Assembly (NCBI RefSeq): GCF_902463975.1
Contig: NZ_CABQHJ010000016.1
Coordinates: 1-57,624, forward strand
Source: Phascolarctobacterium_A sp902463975
GTDB lineage: Bacteria; Bacillota; Negativicutes; Acidaminococcales; Acidaminococcaceae
DNA length: 57,624 nucleotides
Reading direction: 5' to 3'
Shown here: in pieces, positions 1-8,115 of the stretch
Layout of the letters: the number at the start of each line of letters is the position of its first letter
Numbering within the stretch: position 1 is the first letter of the stretch
Notes under the pieces: model-generated
Told to the model about the DNA's origin: nothing
The model's input: only the letters and a program-made list of their open reading frames with translations
Database searches by the model: none
Translations under genes and position numbers: made by a program

Positions 1-1
1 G

Positions 2-103
2 GAAGAACATGCTTTAAGTTTACTTGAAATTCAGGAGAATGTCAAGGGAGAAGAGTGGATTCACCGTGTGCCACGCCAAGCTTACGGACGCAGAGGTGCG
101 TGA
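2..103 (+). CDS. possible 3' end of a gene cut by the window start
   Basis: This frame is open from the left edge to a TGA at 101-103 and gives 33 residues rich in Glu and Arg. A second frame ending with TAA at 126-128 also looks coding over its last 17 codons (…AEVRELASKLTA). The real C-terminus may therefore be in either frame, or the gene may carry a frameshift near position 75. No family can be recognised from so little sequence. Confidence 0.25.
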   Translation, partial: EEHALSLLEIQENVKGEEWIHRVPRQAYGRRGA

Positions 104-263
104 GCTGGCGTCCAAGCTGACAGCATAATAACACAAACGTTTTTGGAAGTGAATATAATATAGCATTGAGTAAGACGTCTTATGGATTATTAATTTTTAT
201 GCACAAGCCGTTTGTACTTTCTTTCAATCAGATAACTTATGAGCCCATGTGCATTTTTTCTCT

Positions 264-292
264 TTTCAATTACAGGAAAAATATGGTAAAAT
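264..292 (+). promoter_or_regulatory. possible extended -10 promoter of the molybdenum hydroxylase operon
   Basis: TAAAAT at 287-292 is preceded by TGG, giving an extended -10, with a weak -35 (TTTCAA, 264-269) 17 bases upstream. An alternative -10, TATAAT, lies at 292-297. The stretch 131-337 is otherwise AT-rich and holds no convincing gene. Confidence 0.35.
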
Positions 293-337
293 ATAATAGA
301 GTAAGTATGCAATACAAACAGAAGAGGAGGGCAGTAT

Positions 338-1129
338 ATGTTGACAATTCGTGAATATAAACAGGCAGCAACGCTGGAGGAGGCGTGGCAGCTGAACCAG
401 AAGCGCCCCAACCGCGTGCTTGGCGGTATGCTGTGGCTGCGCTTGAGCAAGGGCAATGTGCAGACGGCGATTGATTTGTCGGCTTTAGGCCTGGATACAA
501 TAGAGGAAACTGAAACAGAATTCCGCATCGGTGCGATGGTGAGCTTGCGCCAGCTGGAGCTGCATGCAGGCTTTACCGCTTACAGTGAGGGAGCAAATAA
601 GGAGGCGCTGCGCCATATTGTAGGTGTGCAGTTCCGCAATCTTGCTACCGTAGGCGGCAGTGTGTTCGGACGCTTCGGCTTTTCGGATGTGCTGACCTTG
701 CTTTTGGTAATGGACAGCTATGTGGAATTATACAAGGGCGGTATTGTGCCGTTGGCAGATTTTGTGAATATGCCGTATGACAGAGATATTCTGGTGCGCG
801 TTATTGTTAAAAAGACGGCAGCACATTACAGCTATAAATCCGTGCGCATCAGCAAAACCGACTTTCCGGTGCTGACCTGCGCGGCGGCGCTGACGCAGGA
901 AGGCGTGCAGGCCGCAGTGGGCGCACGCCCGGCGAAGGCTGCACTGGTAAAGGATGCAGAGCAGCTTGCAACTCTGCCTATGACTAGCGAGAAGGCACAG
1001 GCCTTTGCGGAATATGCTGCAGGCTTACTGCCGACGGAAACCAATCCGCGCGGCAGTGCTGCTTATCGTACACACCTTATTAAGGTGCTGACAGCAAGAT
1101 GTTTAACAGAACTGGGAGGTAAGGCCTGA
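338..1129 (+). CDS. xanthine dehydrogenase family protein, FAD-binding subunit
   Basis: This is the medium, flavin-carrying subunit of a molybdenum hydroxylase. It passes electrons from the iron-sulfur subunit to an acceptor such as NAD. The 263-residue protein has the FAD_binding_5 layout, with a GGMLWLRL segment near residue 29 and LATVGGSVFGRFGFSDVL near residues 100-117, followed by a CO_deh_flav_C-like end. The length is close to E. coli XdhB. The start is an ATG eight bases after GAGGAGG at 324-330. It is the first gene of a tight three-gene operon and its stop overlaps the next start (TGATG). The substrate (xanthine, another purine or another heterocycle) cannot be told from the sequence. 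Confidence 0.87.
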   Translation: MLTIREYKQAATLEEAWQLNQKRPNRVLGGMLWLRLSKGNVQTAIDLSALGLDTIEETETEFRIGAMVSLRQLELHAGFTAYSEGANKEALRHIVGVQFRNLATVGGSVFGRFGFSDVLTLLLVMDSYVELYKGGIVPLADFVNMPYDRDILVRVIVKKTAAHYSYKSVRISKTDFPVLTCAAALTQEGVQAAVGARPAKAALVKDAEQLATLPMTSEKAQAFAEYAAGLLPTETNPRGSAAYRTHLIKVLTARCLTELGGKA

Positions 1130-1596
1130 TGGAGATAACCTTAACCTTAAATGGCAAAAAGCTGACACGTATGGTGGAGGCTGATACAGTTTTACTCGAT
1201 TTTCTGCGCAAGGAAGGCTGCTACAGCGTAAAGCGCGGCTGTGACACTACCAACTGCGGTTTGTGCACTGTATTTATGGATGATAAACCGGTGCTTTCCT
1301 GTGCTGTTCTGGCAGCGCGTGCTGCAGGCCACAGCATCGTAACGATGGAGGGAATGCAGCAGGAGGCAGCGCAGTTCGGTGCCTTTATTGCAGACCAGGG
1401 CGCGGAGCAGTGTGGCTTCTGCAACCCCGGCATGATTATGAACGCTATCGCGCTGCTGCGTGAAAACAGCGAGCCTACGGAAGAAGAAATCAAGGAATTT
1501 CTGGCAGGCAACCTGTGCCGTTGCTCCGGCTATGAGGGACAGCTGCGCGGAATTCAAAATTTTATCGCCTGGAAAAAAACTCAGGCGCAGGCATAA
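1129..1596 (+). CDS. xanthine dehydrogenase family protein, [2Fe-2S] subunit
   Basis: This is the small iron-sulfur subunit that moves electrons from the molybdenum centre to FAD. Its 155 residues contain both expected clusters. A plant-ferredoxin-type cluster lies at about residues 36-60 (GCDTTNCGLC plus flanking Cys). An all-helical second cluster has QCGFCNPGM near residue 98 and NLCRCSGYEG near residue 132. The length matches E. coli XdhC. The ATG overlaps the TGA of the flavin subunit and has GGGAGGT upstream, so translation is probably coupled. Confidence 0.92.
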   Translation: MEITLTLNGKKLTRMVEADTVLLDFLRKEGCYSVKRGCDTTNCGLCTVFMDDKPVLSCAVLAARAAGHSIVTMEGMQQEAAQFGAFIADQGAEQCGFCNPGMIMNAIALLRENSEPTEEEIKEFLAGNLCRCSGYEGQLRGIQNFIAWKKTQAQA

Positions 1597-1611
1597 GGAG
1601 GGGAGCTGCAG

Positions 1612-3891
1612 ATGAAAATAGTTAACCAATCCTACCGCAAAAAGGATGCTATGCAGCTGGTGACAGGCCAGCCGGTCTATACCGATGACCTGGTGCCGAA
1701 CGATTGCCTGCTTGTCAAGGTGCTGCGCTCTCCGCATGCGAACGCTATTGTGGAAAGCATCAACACCGCGATTGCAGCCAAGGTGCCTGACATTGAAGCA
1801 ATTTATACCTGGGAGGACGTGGACCAGGATGGTGAGCGCTGCACCTACGCAGGCCAGACCTATCCCGAACCGAGTCCCTATGACCGCCTGCTGCTGGACC
1901 GTCATGTACGCTTTGTGGGCGATATCGTAGCGATTGTTGCCGGCAAAACAGAAAAGGCTGTCGACAAGGCGCTGTCTTTGATTAAAGTAAAATACCAGCT
2001 GCTGGATGCAGTGCTTGACTTCCGCACTGCGTTGGACAACCCTGTGCTCGTGCATCCGGAGGATACCTGGAAGGCGAACTGCCCGGTTGGTGCCGACAAT
2101 AAGCGCAACCTGTGTGCCCATGAGGTTATTGAGGATGGCGAGGTTGATAAGATTCTGGCGGAATGCGATGTTGTTATCGACCAGACTACGCATACCAAGG
2201 CTGTACAGCAGGATATGATGGAGCCTTTCGTAACCTACTGTTCTATTGATACCTACGGCCGTCTGAACATCCTCAGCTCTACGCAGATTGTTTTCCACTG
2301 CCGCCGCATTATTGCCAATGCGCTGCATATCCCCAAAACTATGGTGCGCGTGGTTAAACCGCGTGTAGGTGGCGGCTTCGGCGCTAAGCAGAGCTGTGTA
2401 AGCGAAATGTATCCGGCCTTTGTTACCTGGAAAACAAAAAAGCCGAGTAAGATGATTTTCTCGCGTTATGAATGTCATATAGCTTCCAGCCCGCGCCACG
2501 AGATGGAGGTGCGCGTGCGTCTTGGTGCTACTAAGGAAGGCAAAATCCGCGCGATTGACTTATATACTCTTTCCAATACCGGTGCTTATGGCGAGCATGG
2601 TCCCACGACCGTCGGCCTTTCCGGTCACAAGTCTATTCCTCTGTACCGTACCGAGGCCTTCCGCTTCGGCTTTGACGTAGTTTATACCAACCTGCAGGCT
2701 GCAGGCGCTTATCGCGGTTATGGCGCTCCTCAGGGCATTTTTGCTGTGGAGTCCGCTGTGAACGAGCTGGCAGCACGTCTGAAGATGGATCCGATTAAGC
2801 TGCGTGAGATGAATATTACACGCGAGGGCGATATTATGCCGGCTTATTATGGTGCGCCCAACACAAGCTGTGCGTTGGACCGCTGCCTGGAGCAGGTACG
2901 CGAGATGAGCGGCTGGGAGCAGAAATTCCCGCTGCAGCAGCTGCCTGACGGCAAGGTACGCACAATGGGCGTGGCTATTGCGATGCAGGGGAGCTCCATT
3001 CCTTACTGCGACGTCGGCGGTGCTACCCTCAAAATTAACGACGAGGGACATTACACACTGCTGATCGGTGCTGCTGATATGGGCACCGGCTGCGATACCG
3101 TTCTGGCGCAGATGGCAGCAGAGGTTTTGGAATGTGATTACGATAACATTACCGTATTCGGTGCGGATACCGACGCTTCTCCTTATGACTCCGGTTCCTA
3201 CGCATCCAGTACAACATATATTACCGGCAAGGCCGTAGAAATCTGTGCACAGCGTTTGCGTGGTAAAATTTGCCAATTAGGCGCACGACTGCTGGAATGC
3301 GGCACGGATCAGGTTGTCTTTGACGGACGCGAGGTGCGTGATACCGTCAGCGACAAGGCTGTAAGCCTCTTTGATATTGCCACCGCTTCTATGGTGAATA
3401 ACGATATCGCTTTGGAAGAAACAGTGGAGCAGAACAGTGTACTGTCCCCGCCGCCGTTTATGGCCGGTGTGGCTGAGGTTGAAACCGACCTGCTGACAGG
3501 CGAGGCACAGGTAGTGAACTTCTACGCATCTGTTGACTGCGGTACTCCTGTTAACCCGCATCTGGCGAAGGTGCAGACCGAGGGCGGCATTCTGCAGGGC
3601 ATCGGCATGGCGCTGATGGAAAACGTAACCTACAGTCCCAAAGGTCGTATTTACGAAAACTCCTTCATGCAGTACAAGGTTCCCTGCCGTGAGGATATCG
3701 GTCATATCTATGTTGACTTTGCCAGCAGCTATGAGGAAAGCGGTCCCTTCGGTGCCAAATCCGTGGGCGAGCTGGTAATCAACACTCCGGCTCCTGCGAT
3801 TGCCGACGCAATTTATCAGGCAACCGGTAAGCGCTTCATGACGCTGCCGATTACACCGGAAAAAATTGCTATGGGCGTTGACGAAGAATAA
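1612..3891 (+). CDS. xanthine dehydrogenase family protein, molybdopterin-binding subunit
   Basis: This is the large catalytic subunit, which hydroxylates a carbon next to a ring nitrogen or an aldehyde carbon using water-derived oxygen. At 759 residues it is close to E. coli XdhA. Visible family motifs are VGGGFGAKQ (about residue 254), the cofactor loop GAYRGYGAPQ (about 364), DMGTGCDTVLAQ in the C-terminal Mo domain, and GAKSVGEL near residue 714, whose Glu is the catalytic base of the family. A strong ribosome binding site (AAGGAGGGG) precedes the ATG. The downstream cofactor-synthesis and molybdate-uptake genes supply this enzyme. Xanthine is the default guess for substrate, but other purines or aldehydes are possible. 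Confidence 0.9.
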   Translation: MKIVNQSYRKKDAMQLVTGQPVYTDDLVPNDCLLVKVLRSPHANAIVESINTAIAAKVPDIEAIYTWEDVDQDGERCTYAGQTYPEPSPYDRLLLDRHVRFVGDIVAIVAGKTEKAVDKALSLIKVKYQLLDAVLDFRTALDNPVLVHPEDTWKANCPVGADNKRNLCAHEVIEDGEVDKILAECDVVIDQTTHTKAVQQDMMEPFVTYCSIDTYGRLNILSSTQIVFHCRRIIANALHIPKTMVRVVKPRVGGGFGAKQSCVSEMYPAFVTWKTKKPSKMIFSRYECHIASSPRHEMEVRVRLGATKEGKIRAIDLYTLSNTGAYGEHGPTTVGLSGHKSIPLYRTEAFRFGFDVVYTNLQAAGAYRGYGAPQGIFAVESAVNELAARLKMDPIKLREMNITREGDIMPAYYGAPNTSCALDRCLEQVREMSGWEQKFPLQQLPDGKVRTMGVAIAMQGSSIPYCDVGGATLKINDEGHYTLLIGAADMGTGCDTVLAQMAAEVLECDYDNITVFGADTDASPYDSGSYASSTTYITGKAVEICAQRLRGKICQLGARLLECGTDQVVFDGREVRDTVSDKAVSLFDIATASMVNNDIALEETVEQNSVLSPPPFMAGVAEVETDLLTGEAQVVNFYASVDCGTPVNPHLAKVQTEGGILQGIGMALMENVTYSPKGRIYENSFMQYKVPCREDIGHIYVDFASSYEESGPFGAKSVGELVINTPAPAIADAIYQATGKRFMTLPITPEKIAMGVDEE

Positions 3892-3906
3892 GATTTTTAT
3901 AAGCTG

Positions 3907-3940
3907 AAAACAAATGTGGTTGCAAGACCACATTTGTTTT
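3907..3940 (+). terminator. rho-independent terminator after the molybdenum hydroxylase operon
   Basis: A perfect 14-bp stem (3907-3920 with 3927-3940) has a six-base loop. The A-run and T-run at the two ends allow termination on either strand. It lies 15 bases after the large-subunit stop. Confidence 0.85.
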
Positions 3941-4029
3941 GGCATGCGTTATTCTCGGGTGAGAGTGACGCGATGGGGTTGACCACATTTTGCTTCATTA
4001 CTGAATTGAGCAATTAATATATCGCAGCA

Positions 4030-4166
4030 CAACCCTCAGTCATCGCCTACGGCGATGCCAGCTCCCTTTCAGGGAGCATATAAAAGTTAGAGTTTCAAAA
4101 TACAATTATATCTCCCCTAAAAGGGGAGGTGGATGCGAGCATAGCGAGCAGACGGAAGGGTTGGGA
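4030..4166. repeat. small palindromic repeat element, MITE/REP-like
   Basis: The element is bounded by imperfect inverted ends, CAACCCT…CAGTC at 4030 and GACGGAAGGGTTG at its right end. It contains three internal hairpins: CATCGCC/GGCGATG at 4041-4057, GCTCCCT/AGGGAGC at 4061-4077 and CTCCCCT/AGGGGAG at 4112-4128. This build, with CTCCC…GGGAG arms between CAACCC ends, resembles dispersed non-coding palindromic repeats common in Firmicutes genomes. It holds no open reading frame. Only one copy is present in the window. Confidence 0.6.
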
Positions 4167-4224
4167 TACTCTTTGTTCACGCTTTGTAAACTAATTTCAA
4201 TTCACGTAAAAAAGGACTACAATC

Positions 4225-5181
4225 ATGTATGACCAATACAATCGCAAAATAGATTACCTGCGCATTTCCCTTACTGATCGCTGCAATCTGCATTGCCGCT
4301 ATTGTCAGCCGGAGGTGAGTGAGCATGTGCCGCATAACGAAATATTGCGCTATGAGGAGCTTTTGCGTATTTGCCGTGCTGCGCTGCAGCTTGGCATCCG
4401 CAAATTCAAAATCACCGGCGGCGAGCCTTTGCTGCGCAAGGGCTGCAGTGATTTTATCGCCAGACTGAAGCAGCTGGACGGCATAGAGCAGGTAACGCTG
4501 ACGACGAATGGCACACTGCTTTCGCAGCAGCTGCCTGCGCTTATCGCAGCGGGTGTGGACAGCATCAATGTGAGCCTTGATACGCTGGATGCAGCGTATT
4601 ATACAGAGCTTACCGGCGGCAGCCTGGGCAGCGTTCTGCAGGCACTACAGGAGCTGCAGGCGGTAGGCATACCGTTTAAGCTGAACTGCGTGCCTCTTGC
4701 AGAAAACGGCCTGGCAGATATTATGCAGTTGTTAAAGCTGGCAAACGATTATAACGCGCCGCTGCGCTTTATCGAGCTGATGCCGCTAGACTGCAATGCT
4801 GATCTAAAAGGAGTGAGCGGCAGCGAAATCCGCAGTTTGTTGGAACAGGCAGGCCTATCGCTGCAGCCTGATGCACAGCGATATGGCAACGGTCCTGCGA
4901 GCTACTGGCGCATTAGCGGTTATAAAATGCCGGTGGGCTTTATCGAACCGCTGCACAATAAATTCTGCGCTGTCTGCAACAGGGTGCGTCTTACCTCCGT
5001 AGGCATGCTGAAGCCATGTCTTTACAGTGACGCGGGCATGAACCTCAAGCACTTGCTGCGTGACGGCGGCAGTGATGCGGATTTAGTTAAGGCGATGCAG
5101 GAGATTATTTATGCCAAGCCCGCGGGACACAGCTTTGATGTAAAAGCAGCGCGCTTTAATATGAGCCAGATTGGCGGATAA
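4225..5181 (+). CDS. moaA: GTP 3',8-cyclase MoaA
   Basis: This radical SAM enzyme carries out the first step of molybdenum cofactor synthesis, turning GTP into 3',8-cyclo-GTP, which MoaC then uses. The 318-residue protein has the N-terminal SAM cluster motif CNLHCRYC at about residues 19-26. The GGEPLLR segment sits near residue 65. The C-terminal [4Fe-4S] site, CAVCNRVRLTS…KPC near residues 247-265, binds GTP in this family. The ATG follows an AAAGGAC-type site. moaC begins 24 bases downstream, so the two genes are probably co-transcribed. Confidence 0.95.
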   Translation: MYDQYNRKIDYLRISLTDRCNLHCRYCQPEVSEHVPHNEILRYEELLRICRAALQLGIRKFKITGGEPLLRKGCSDFIARLKQLDGIEQVTLTTNGTLLSQQLPALIAAGVDSINVSLDTLDAAYYTELTGGSLGSVLQALQELQAVGIPFKLNCVPLAENGLADIMQLLKLANDYNAPLRFIELMPLDCNADLKGVSGSEIRSLLEQAGLSLQPDAQRYGNGPASYWRISGYKMPVGFIEPLHNKFCAVCNRVRLTSVGMLKPCLYSDAGMNLKHLLRDGGSDADLVKAMQEIIYAKPAGHSFDVKAARFNMSQIGG

Positions 5182-5205
5182 ATACAGGCTTTGAAGGAGC
5201 AGACA

Positions 5206-5703
5206 ATGAGTGAATTTACACATTTTGACGCTGCGGGCAATGCTCTGATGGTGGATGTCAGTGATAAGGCTGACACCGCAAGGGTTGCCGTGGCGCAGGG
5301 AAAAATCTGCGTAAGCAGAGAAATATATGAAAAAATTGCTGGCGGCAGTATGGCCAAGGGTGATGTGTTGGGCGTAGCGCGAGTTGCGGGAATTATGGCG
5401 GCCAAGCGCACCAGCGAGCTGATTCCGCTGTGTCATCTGCTGCAGCTGACGAAATGTACAGTGGATTTTGAGCTGCTGGCGGAAAACGGCAGCTACGCTG
5501 TACAGGCACAGTGTTTGGTCAAGACTACGGGCAAGACTGGTGTGGAAATGGAGGCGCTGACAGGCGTGCAGATTGCCTTGCTGACGATTTACGATATGTG
5601 CAAGGCAGTGGACAAGGCAATGGTGATTACAGATGTGCATCTGCTGAGCAAAACAGGCGGAAAGAGTGGTGATTTTGTATGGAAGCAAGTATCAGAGGCA
5701 TAA
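5206..5703 (+). CDS. moaC: cyclic pyranopterin monophosphate synthase MoaC
   Basis: MoaC converts 3',8-cyclo-GTP into cyclic pyranopterin monophosphate in the cytoplasm. The 165 residues carry the family landmarks LIPLCHLLQLT and the active-site segment MCKAVDKAM, followed by KTGGKSGDF at the end. I chose the ATG at 5206 because GAAGGAG lies eight bases upstream. An in-frame TTG at 5191 would add five residues but would contain that ribosome binding site. The gene overlaps the next one by 25 bases. Confidence 0.95.
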   Translation: MSEFTHFDAAGNALMVDVSDKADTARVAVAQGKICVSREIYEKIAGGSMAKGDVLGVARVAGIMAAKRTSELIPLCHLLQLTKCTVDFELLAENGSYAVQAQCLVKTTGKTGVEMEALTGVQIALLTIYDMCKAVDKAMVITDVHLLSKTGGKSGDFVWKQVSEA

Positions 5704-6629
5704 TCAAGGCTGTTTGTATCAGCGAAAAGAAGGGTACGGAAAAGCATCCTGTTAATGAGATTGTTCTTAAAGAAAATTTCGGCATCGAGGGCGATGCCCA
5801 CGCAGGCAAATGGCACCGTCAGGTGAGTTTTCTGAGTGCGGAAAAGGTGGATGAATTCAATGCGCGTGGCGGTGATGCCGCTATCGGTGCCTTCGGTGAA
5901 AATATTCTGGTAAGCGGCATTGACTTCAAAAAGCTGCCGGTAGGCAGCATCATGCGCAGCGGTGAAGTAGTGATGAAGCTGACGCAGATTGGCAAGGAAT
6001 GCCACAGCCATTGCACGATTTATGCGCGTGTGGGCGACTGCATTATGCCGCGTGAGGGCGTTTTTGCGACGGTAGAGCATGGTGGTGTCCTGCGCAGCGG
6101 TATGGAGCTGGAGGTGACGCTGCCTGCAGCCGACGCACCCTTGCGTGCGGCGGTAATGACGCTTTCGGATAAGGGCGCTGCGGGTGAGCGTGTCGATACC
6201 AGCGGTCCGAGGGCAGCACAGCTGCTGGCGGAGGCAGGCTACGAAATTGTGGAGCAGGTTTTGCTTCCTGACGCACAGAAGAAAATCGAACGCGAGCTGA
6301 TGCGTCTTGCGGACAGCAGACAGGTTGACTTGATTATCACCACAGGCGGCACAGGCCTGTCGCTGCGTGATGTCACACCGGAAGCAACAATGGCGGTGGC
6401 AACACGCAATGTGCCAGGTATTGCGGAGGCCATTCGTGCGGAATCATTGAAGATTACGCGGCGGGCAATGCTGAGCCGCGGCGTGAGCGTAGTGCGTGGA
6501 CAGACGCTGATTGTGAATCTTCCCGGCAGCACCAAAGCGGTGGAGGAAGCGCTGGCAATTGTTTTGCCGCAGCTGGAGCATGGACTGCGTATCCTGAAGG
6601 GCAGCGCCCATGACTGTGCGAGAAAATGA
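5679..6629 (+). CDS. MOSC domain - MoaB/MogA domain fusion protein
   Basis: Two molybdenum-cofactor modules are fused in 316 residues. Residues 1 to about 145 are a MOSC domain, with GDAHAGKWHRQVS, the FGENI segment and GKECH, the Cys-containing motif expected in MOSC sulfur carriers or cofactor handlers. Residues from about 150 are a MoaB/MogA-type molybdopterin-binding domain, with TLSDKGAAGERVDTSGP, TTGGTGLSLRDVTPEAT and VNLPGSTKAVEEAL. The second half would adenylylate molybdopterin for molybdate insertion. The MOSC half may act in sulfuration or delivery of the cofactor to the hydroxylase, which needs a sulfurated cofactor; that is inference. It overlaps moaC upstream and modB downstream, indicating translational coupling. 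Confidence 0.9.
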   Translation: MEASIRGIIKAVCISEKKGTEKHPVNEIVLKENFGIEGDAHAGKWHRQVSFLSAEKVDEFNARGGDAAIGAFGENILVSGIDFKKLPVGSIMRSGEVVMKLTQIGKECHSHCTIYARVGDCIMPREGVFATVEHGGVLRSGMELEVTLPAADAPLRAAVMTLSDKGAAGERVDTSGPRAAQLLAEAGYEIVEQVLLPDAQKKIERELMRLADSRQVDLIITTGGTGLSLRDVTPEATMAVATRNVPGIAEAIRAESLKITRRAMLSRGVSVVRGQTLIVNLPGSTKAVEEALAIVLPQLEHGLRILKGSAHDCARK

Positions 6630-7309
6630 GCGCCATAGACTGGTCACCGCTGTGGATTTCGCTGCATACTGCGGCAGCGACAATCGTCATAGTTTTCTTT
6701 ATCGGCGTGATTATTGCCTGGTGGGTGGAACGACTGCAGAGCCAAAGCCTGAAGATTTTTGCCGACGCCGTAATAACGCTGCCCATGGTGCTGCCACCTA
6801 CGGTAGCAGGCTTTTTTCTCTTATATTTCTTTGGCAACAATCGCTTTTTAGGCCAGCTTATCTATCAGCTGACGGGTATAAAAATAGCCTTCAGCTGGCT
6901 GGCAACAGTGCTGGCGGCGGCGGTAATTTCGCTGCCGCTCATGTACCGCAGCGCGCGCGGAGCCTTGTCCCAGGTTGACAAGGGCATGCTGGAGGCGGCA
7001 CGTTCGCTGGGCATGACGGAATGGCGCATCTTCTGGCGCATTCATCTGCCTAACGCACTGCCGGGTATTATTGCCGGCGGCCTGCTGGCCTTCGCTCGTG
7101 GTTTGGGTGAGTTCGGCGCCACAGCGATGATTGCCGGTAATATCGCAGGACGCACACGCACACTGCCGCTGGCAGTTTATTCTGCCGTAGCGGCAGGCGA
7201 TTGGGATGCAGCAGGCTGGTATGTGGCAGTAATTGTAGGCATTTGCCTATTAGTTGTCATTGGTCTTAATGTTTACTTATATAAAACAAAACAACAACAG
7301 GGGGAATAA
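6626..7309 (+). CDS. modB: molybdate ABC transporter permease ModB
   Basis: This is the inner-membrane channel of the molybdate importer. The 227 residues contain about five hydrophobic segments. The EAA loop that contacts the ATPase is clear at EAARSLGMTEWRIFWRIHLP (about residues 130-149), followed by FARGLGEFGATAMIAGN, typical of ModB. Its ATG overlaps the preceding stop (ATGA). The order modB then modA is reversed from the common modABC, and the ATPase gene modC is missing from this window. It must be supplied from elsewhere or the importer must borrow another ATPase. Confidence 0.92.
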   Translation: MSAIDWSPLWISLHTAAATIVIVFFIGVIIAWWVERLQSQSLKIFADAVITLPMVLPPTVAGFFLLYFFGNNRFLGQLIYQLTGIKIAFSWLATVLAAAVISLPLMYRSARGALSQVDKGMLEAARSLGMTEWRIFWRIHLPNALPGIIAGGLLAFARGLGEFGATAMIAGNIAGRTRTLPLAVYSAVAAGDWDAAGWYVAVIVGICLLVVIGLNVYLYKTKQQQGE

Positions 7310-7310
7310 A

Positions 7311-8102
7311 ATGAAAAAACTCTTATGCTTAGTATGGTCTTTGATGTTAGTAATTATGGTTGCAGGCTGCGGTGGCGGTGATAAGCAGGCTGCTGCACCG
7401 CAGGCAGGCAAAACTTTGCGCCTGGCTGCTGCTGCCAGCATGGAAAAGGTTTTTACGCAAAAGCTCATTCCGCTGTATCAGCAAAAGCATCCGGAAATCA
7501 AAATCGAAGGTGTATATGATGCCAGCGGTAAGCTGCAGGCGCAGATTGAAAGCGGTCTGGCAGCGGACGTATTTATTTCTGCGGCCAACAAGCAGATGAA
7601 CGCACTCAGCGACAAAGGATATATGGATAAGAGCACCGTGAAGCCGTTGCTGGAAAACAAGCTGGTGCTGATTGTGCCTAAAAGCGGCAGCGAAATCAAA
7701 GGCTTCAATGATTTCGGCAAGGCAAAGCATCCTGCAATCGGTGATCCTGCCAGTGTTCCTGCAGGCCAATATGCTAAGGAAGCGCTGACCAAGCTGGGCC
7801 AGTGGGATGCGATTCAGTCTAAAGTAAGCCTGGGTACTAACGTAACACAAGTGCTGAACTGGGTTGCCGAAGGCAGTGCTGACGCAGGCCTTGTTTACGC
7901 TACCGATGCAGCACTTCTGAAGGATAAGGTAACTGTTGTTGCCGAAGCTCCGGCAGGCTCTTTGAAGAAGCCGGTAATTTATCCTATCGGCGTGCTGGCG
8001 AGGGCTCCGCAGGCTGAGGCTGCCAAGGATTTTGCTGCCTTCCTGCAGACTGAAGAGGCTATGAAGATTTTTGCCGCTTACGGCTTTGCGCAGGCTAAAT
8101 GA
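7311..8102 (+). CDS. modA: molybdate ABC transporter substrate-binding lipoprotein ModA
   Basis: This periplasmic molybdate/tungstate receptor feeds ModB. The 263-residue protein starts with a lipoprotein signal (lipobox VAGC, Cys20). Family features include LRLAAAASMEKVF near residue 40, ESGLAADVFISAANKQM and the C-terminal VYATDAALL region. The ATG at 7311, one base after the modB stop and eight bases after GGGGG, is preferred over an in-frame ATG at 7254 inside modB, because it places the signal peptide at the N-terminus. Confidence 0.94.
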   Translation: MKKLLCLVWSLMLVIMVAGCGGGDKQAAAPQAGKTLRLAAAASMEKVFTQKLIPLYQQKHPEIKIEGVYDASGKLQAQIESGLAADVFISAANKQMNALSDKGYMDKSTVKPLLENKLVLIVPKSGSEIKGFNDFGKAKHPAIGDPASVPAGQYAKEALTKLGQWDAIQSKVSLGTNVTQVLNWVAEGSADAGLVYATDAALLKDKVTVVAEAPAGSLKKPVIYPIGVLARAPQAEAAKDFAAFLQTEEAMKIFAAYGFAQAK

Positions 8103-8115
8103 GAGGTAGATTAGC

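Noticed and set aside
3941..4224. Possible molybdenum-cofactor riboswitch before moaA
   Set aside because: The hairpins there belong to a palindromic repeat with inverted ends, and no Moco-aptamer core could be found.
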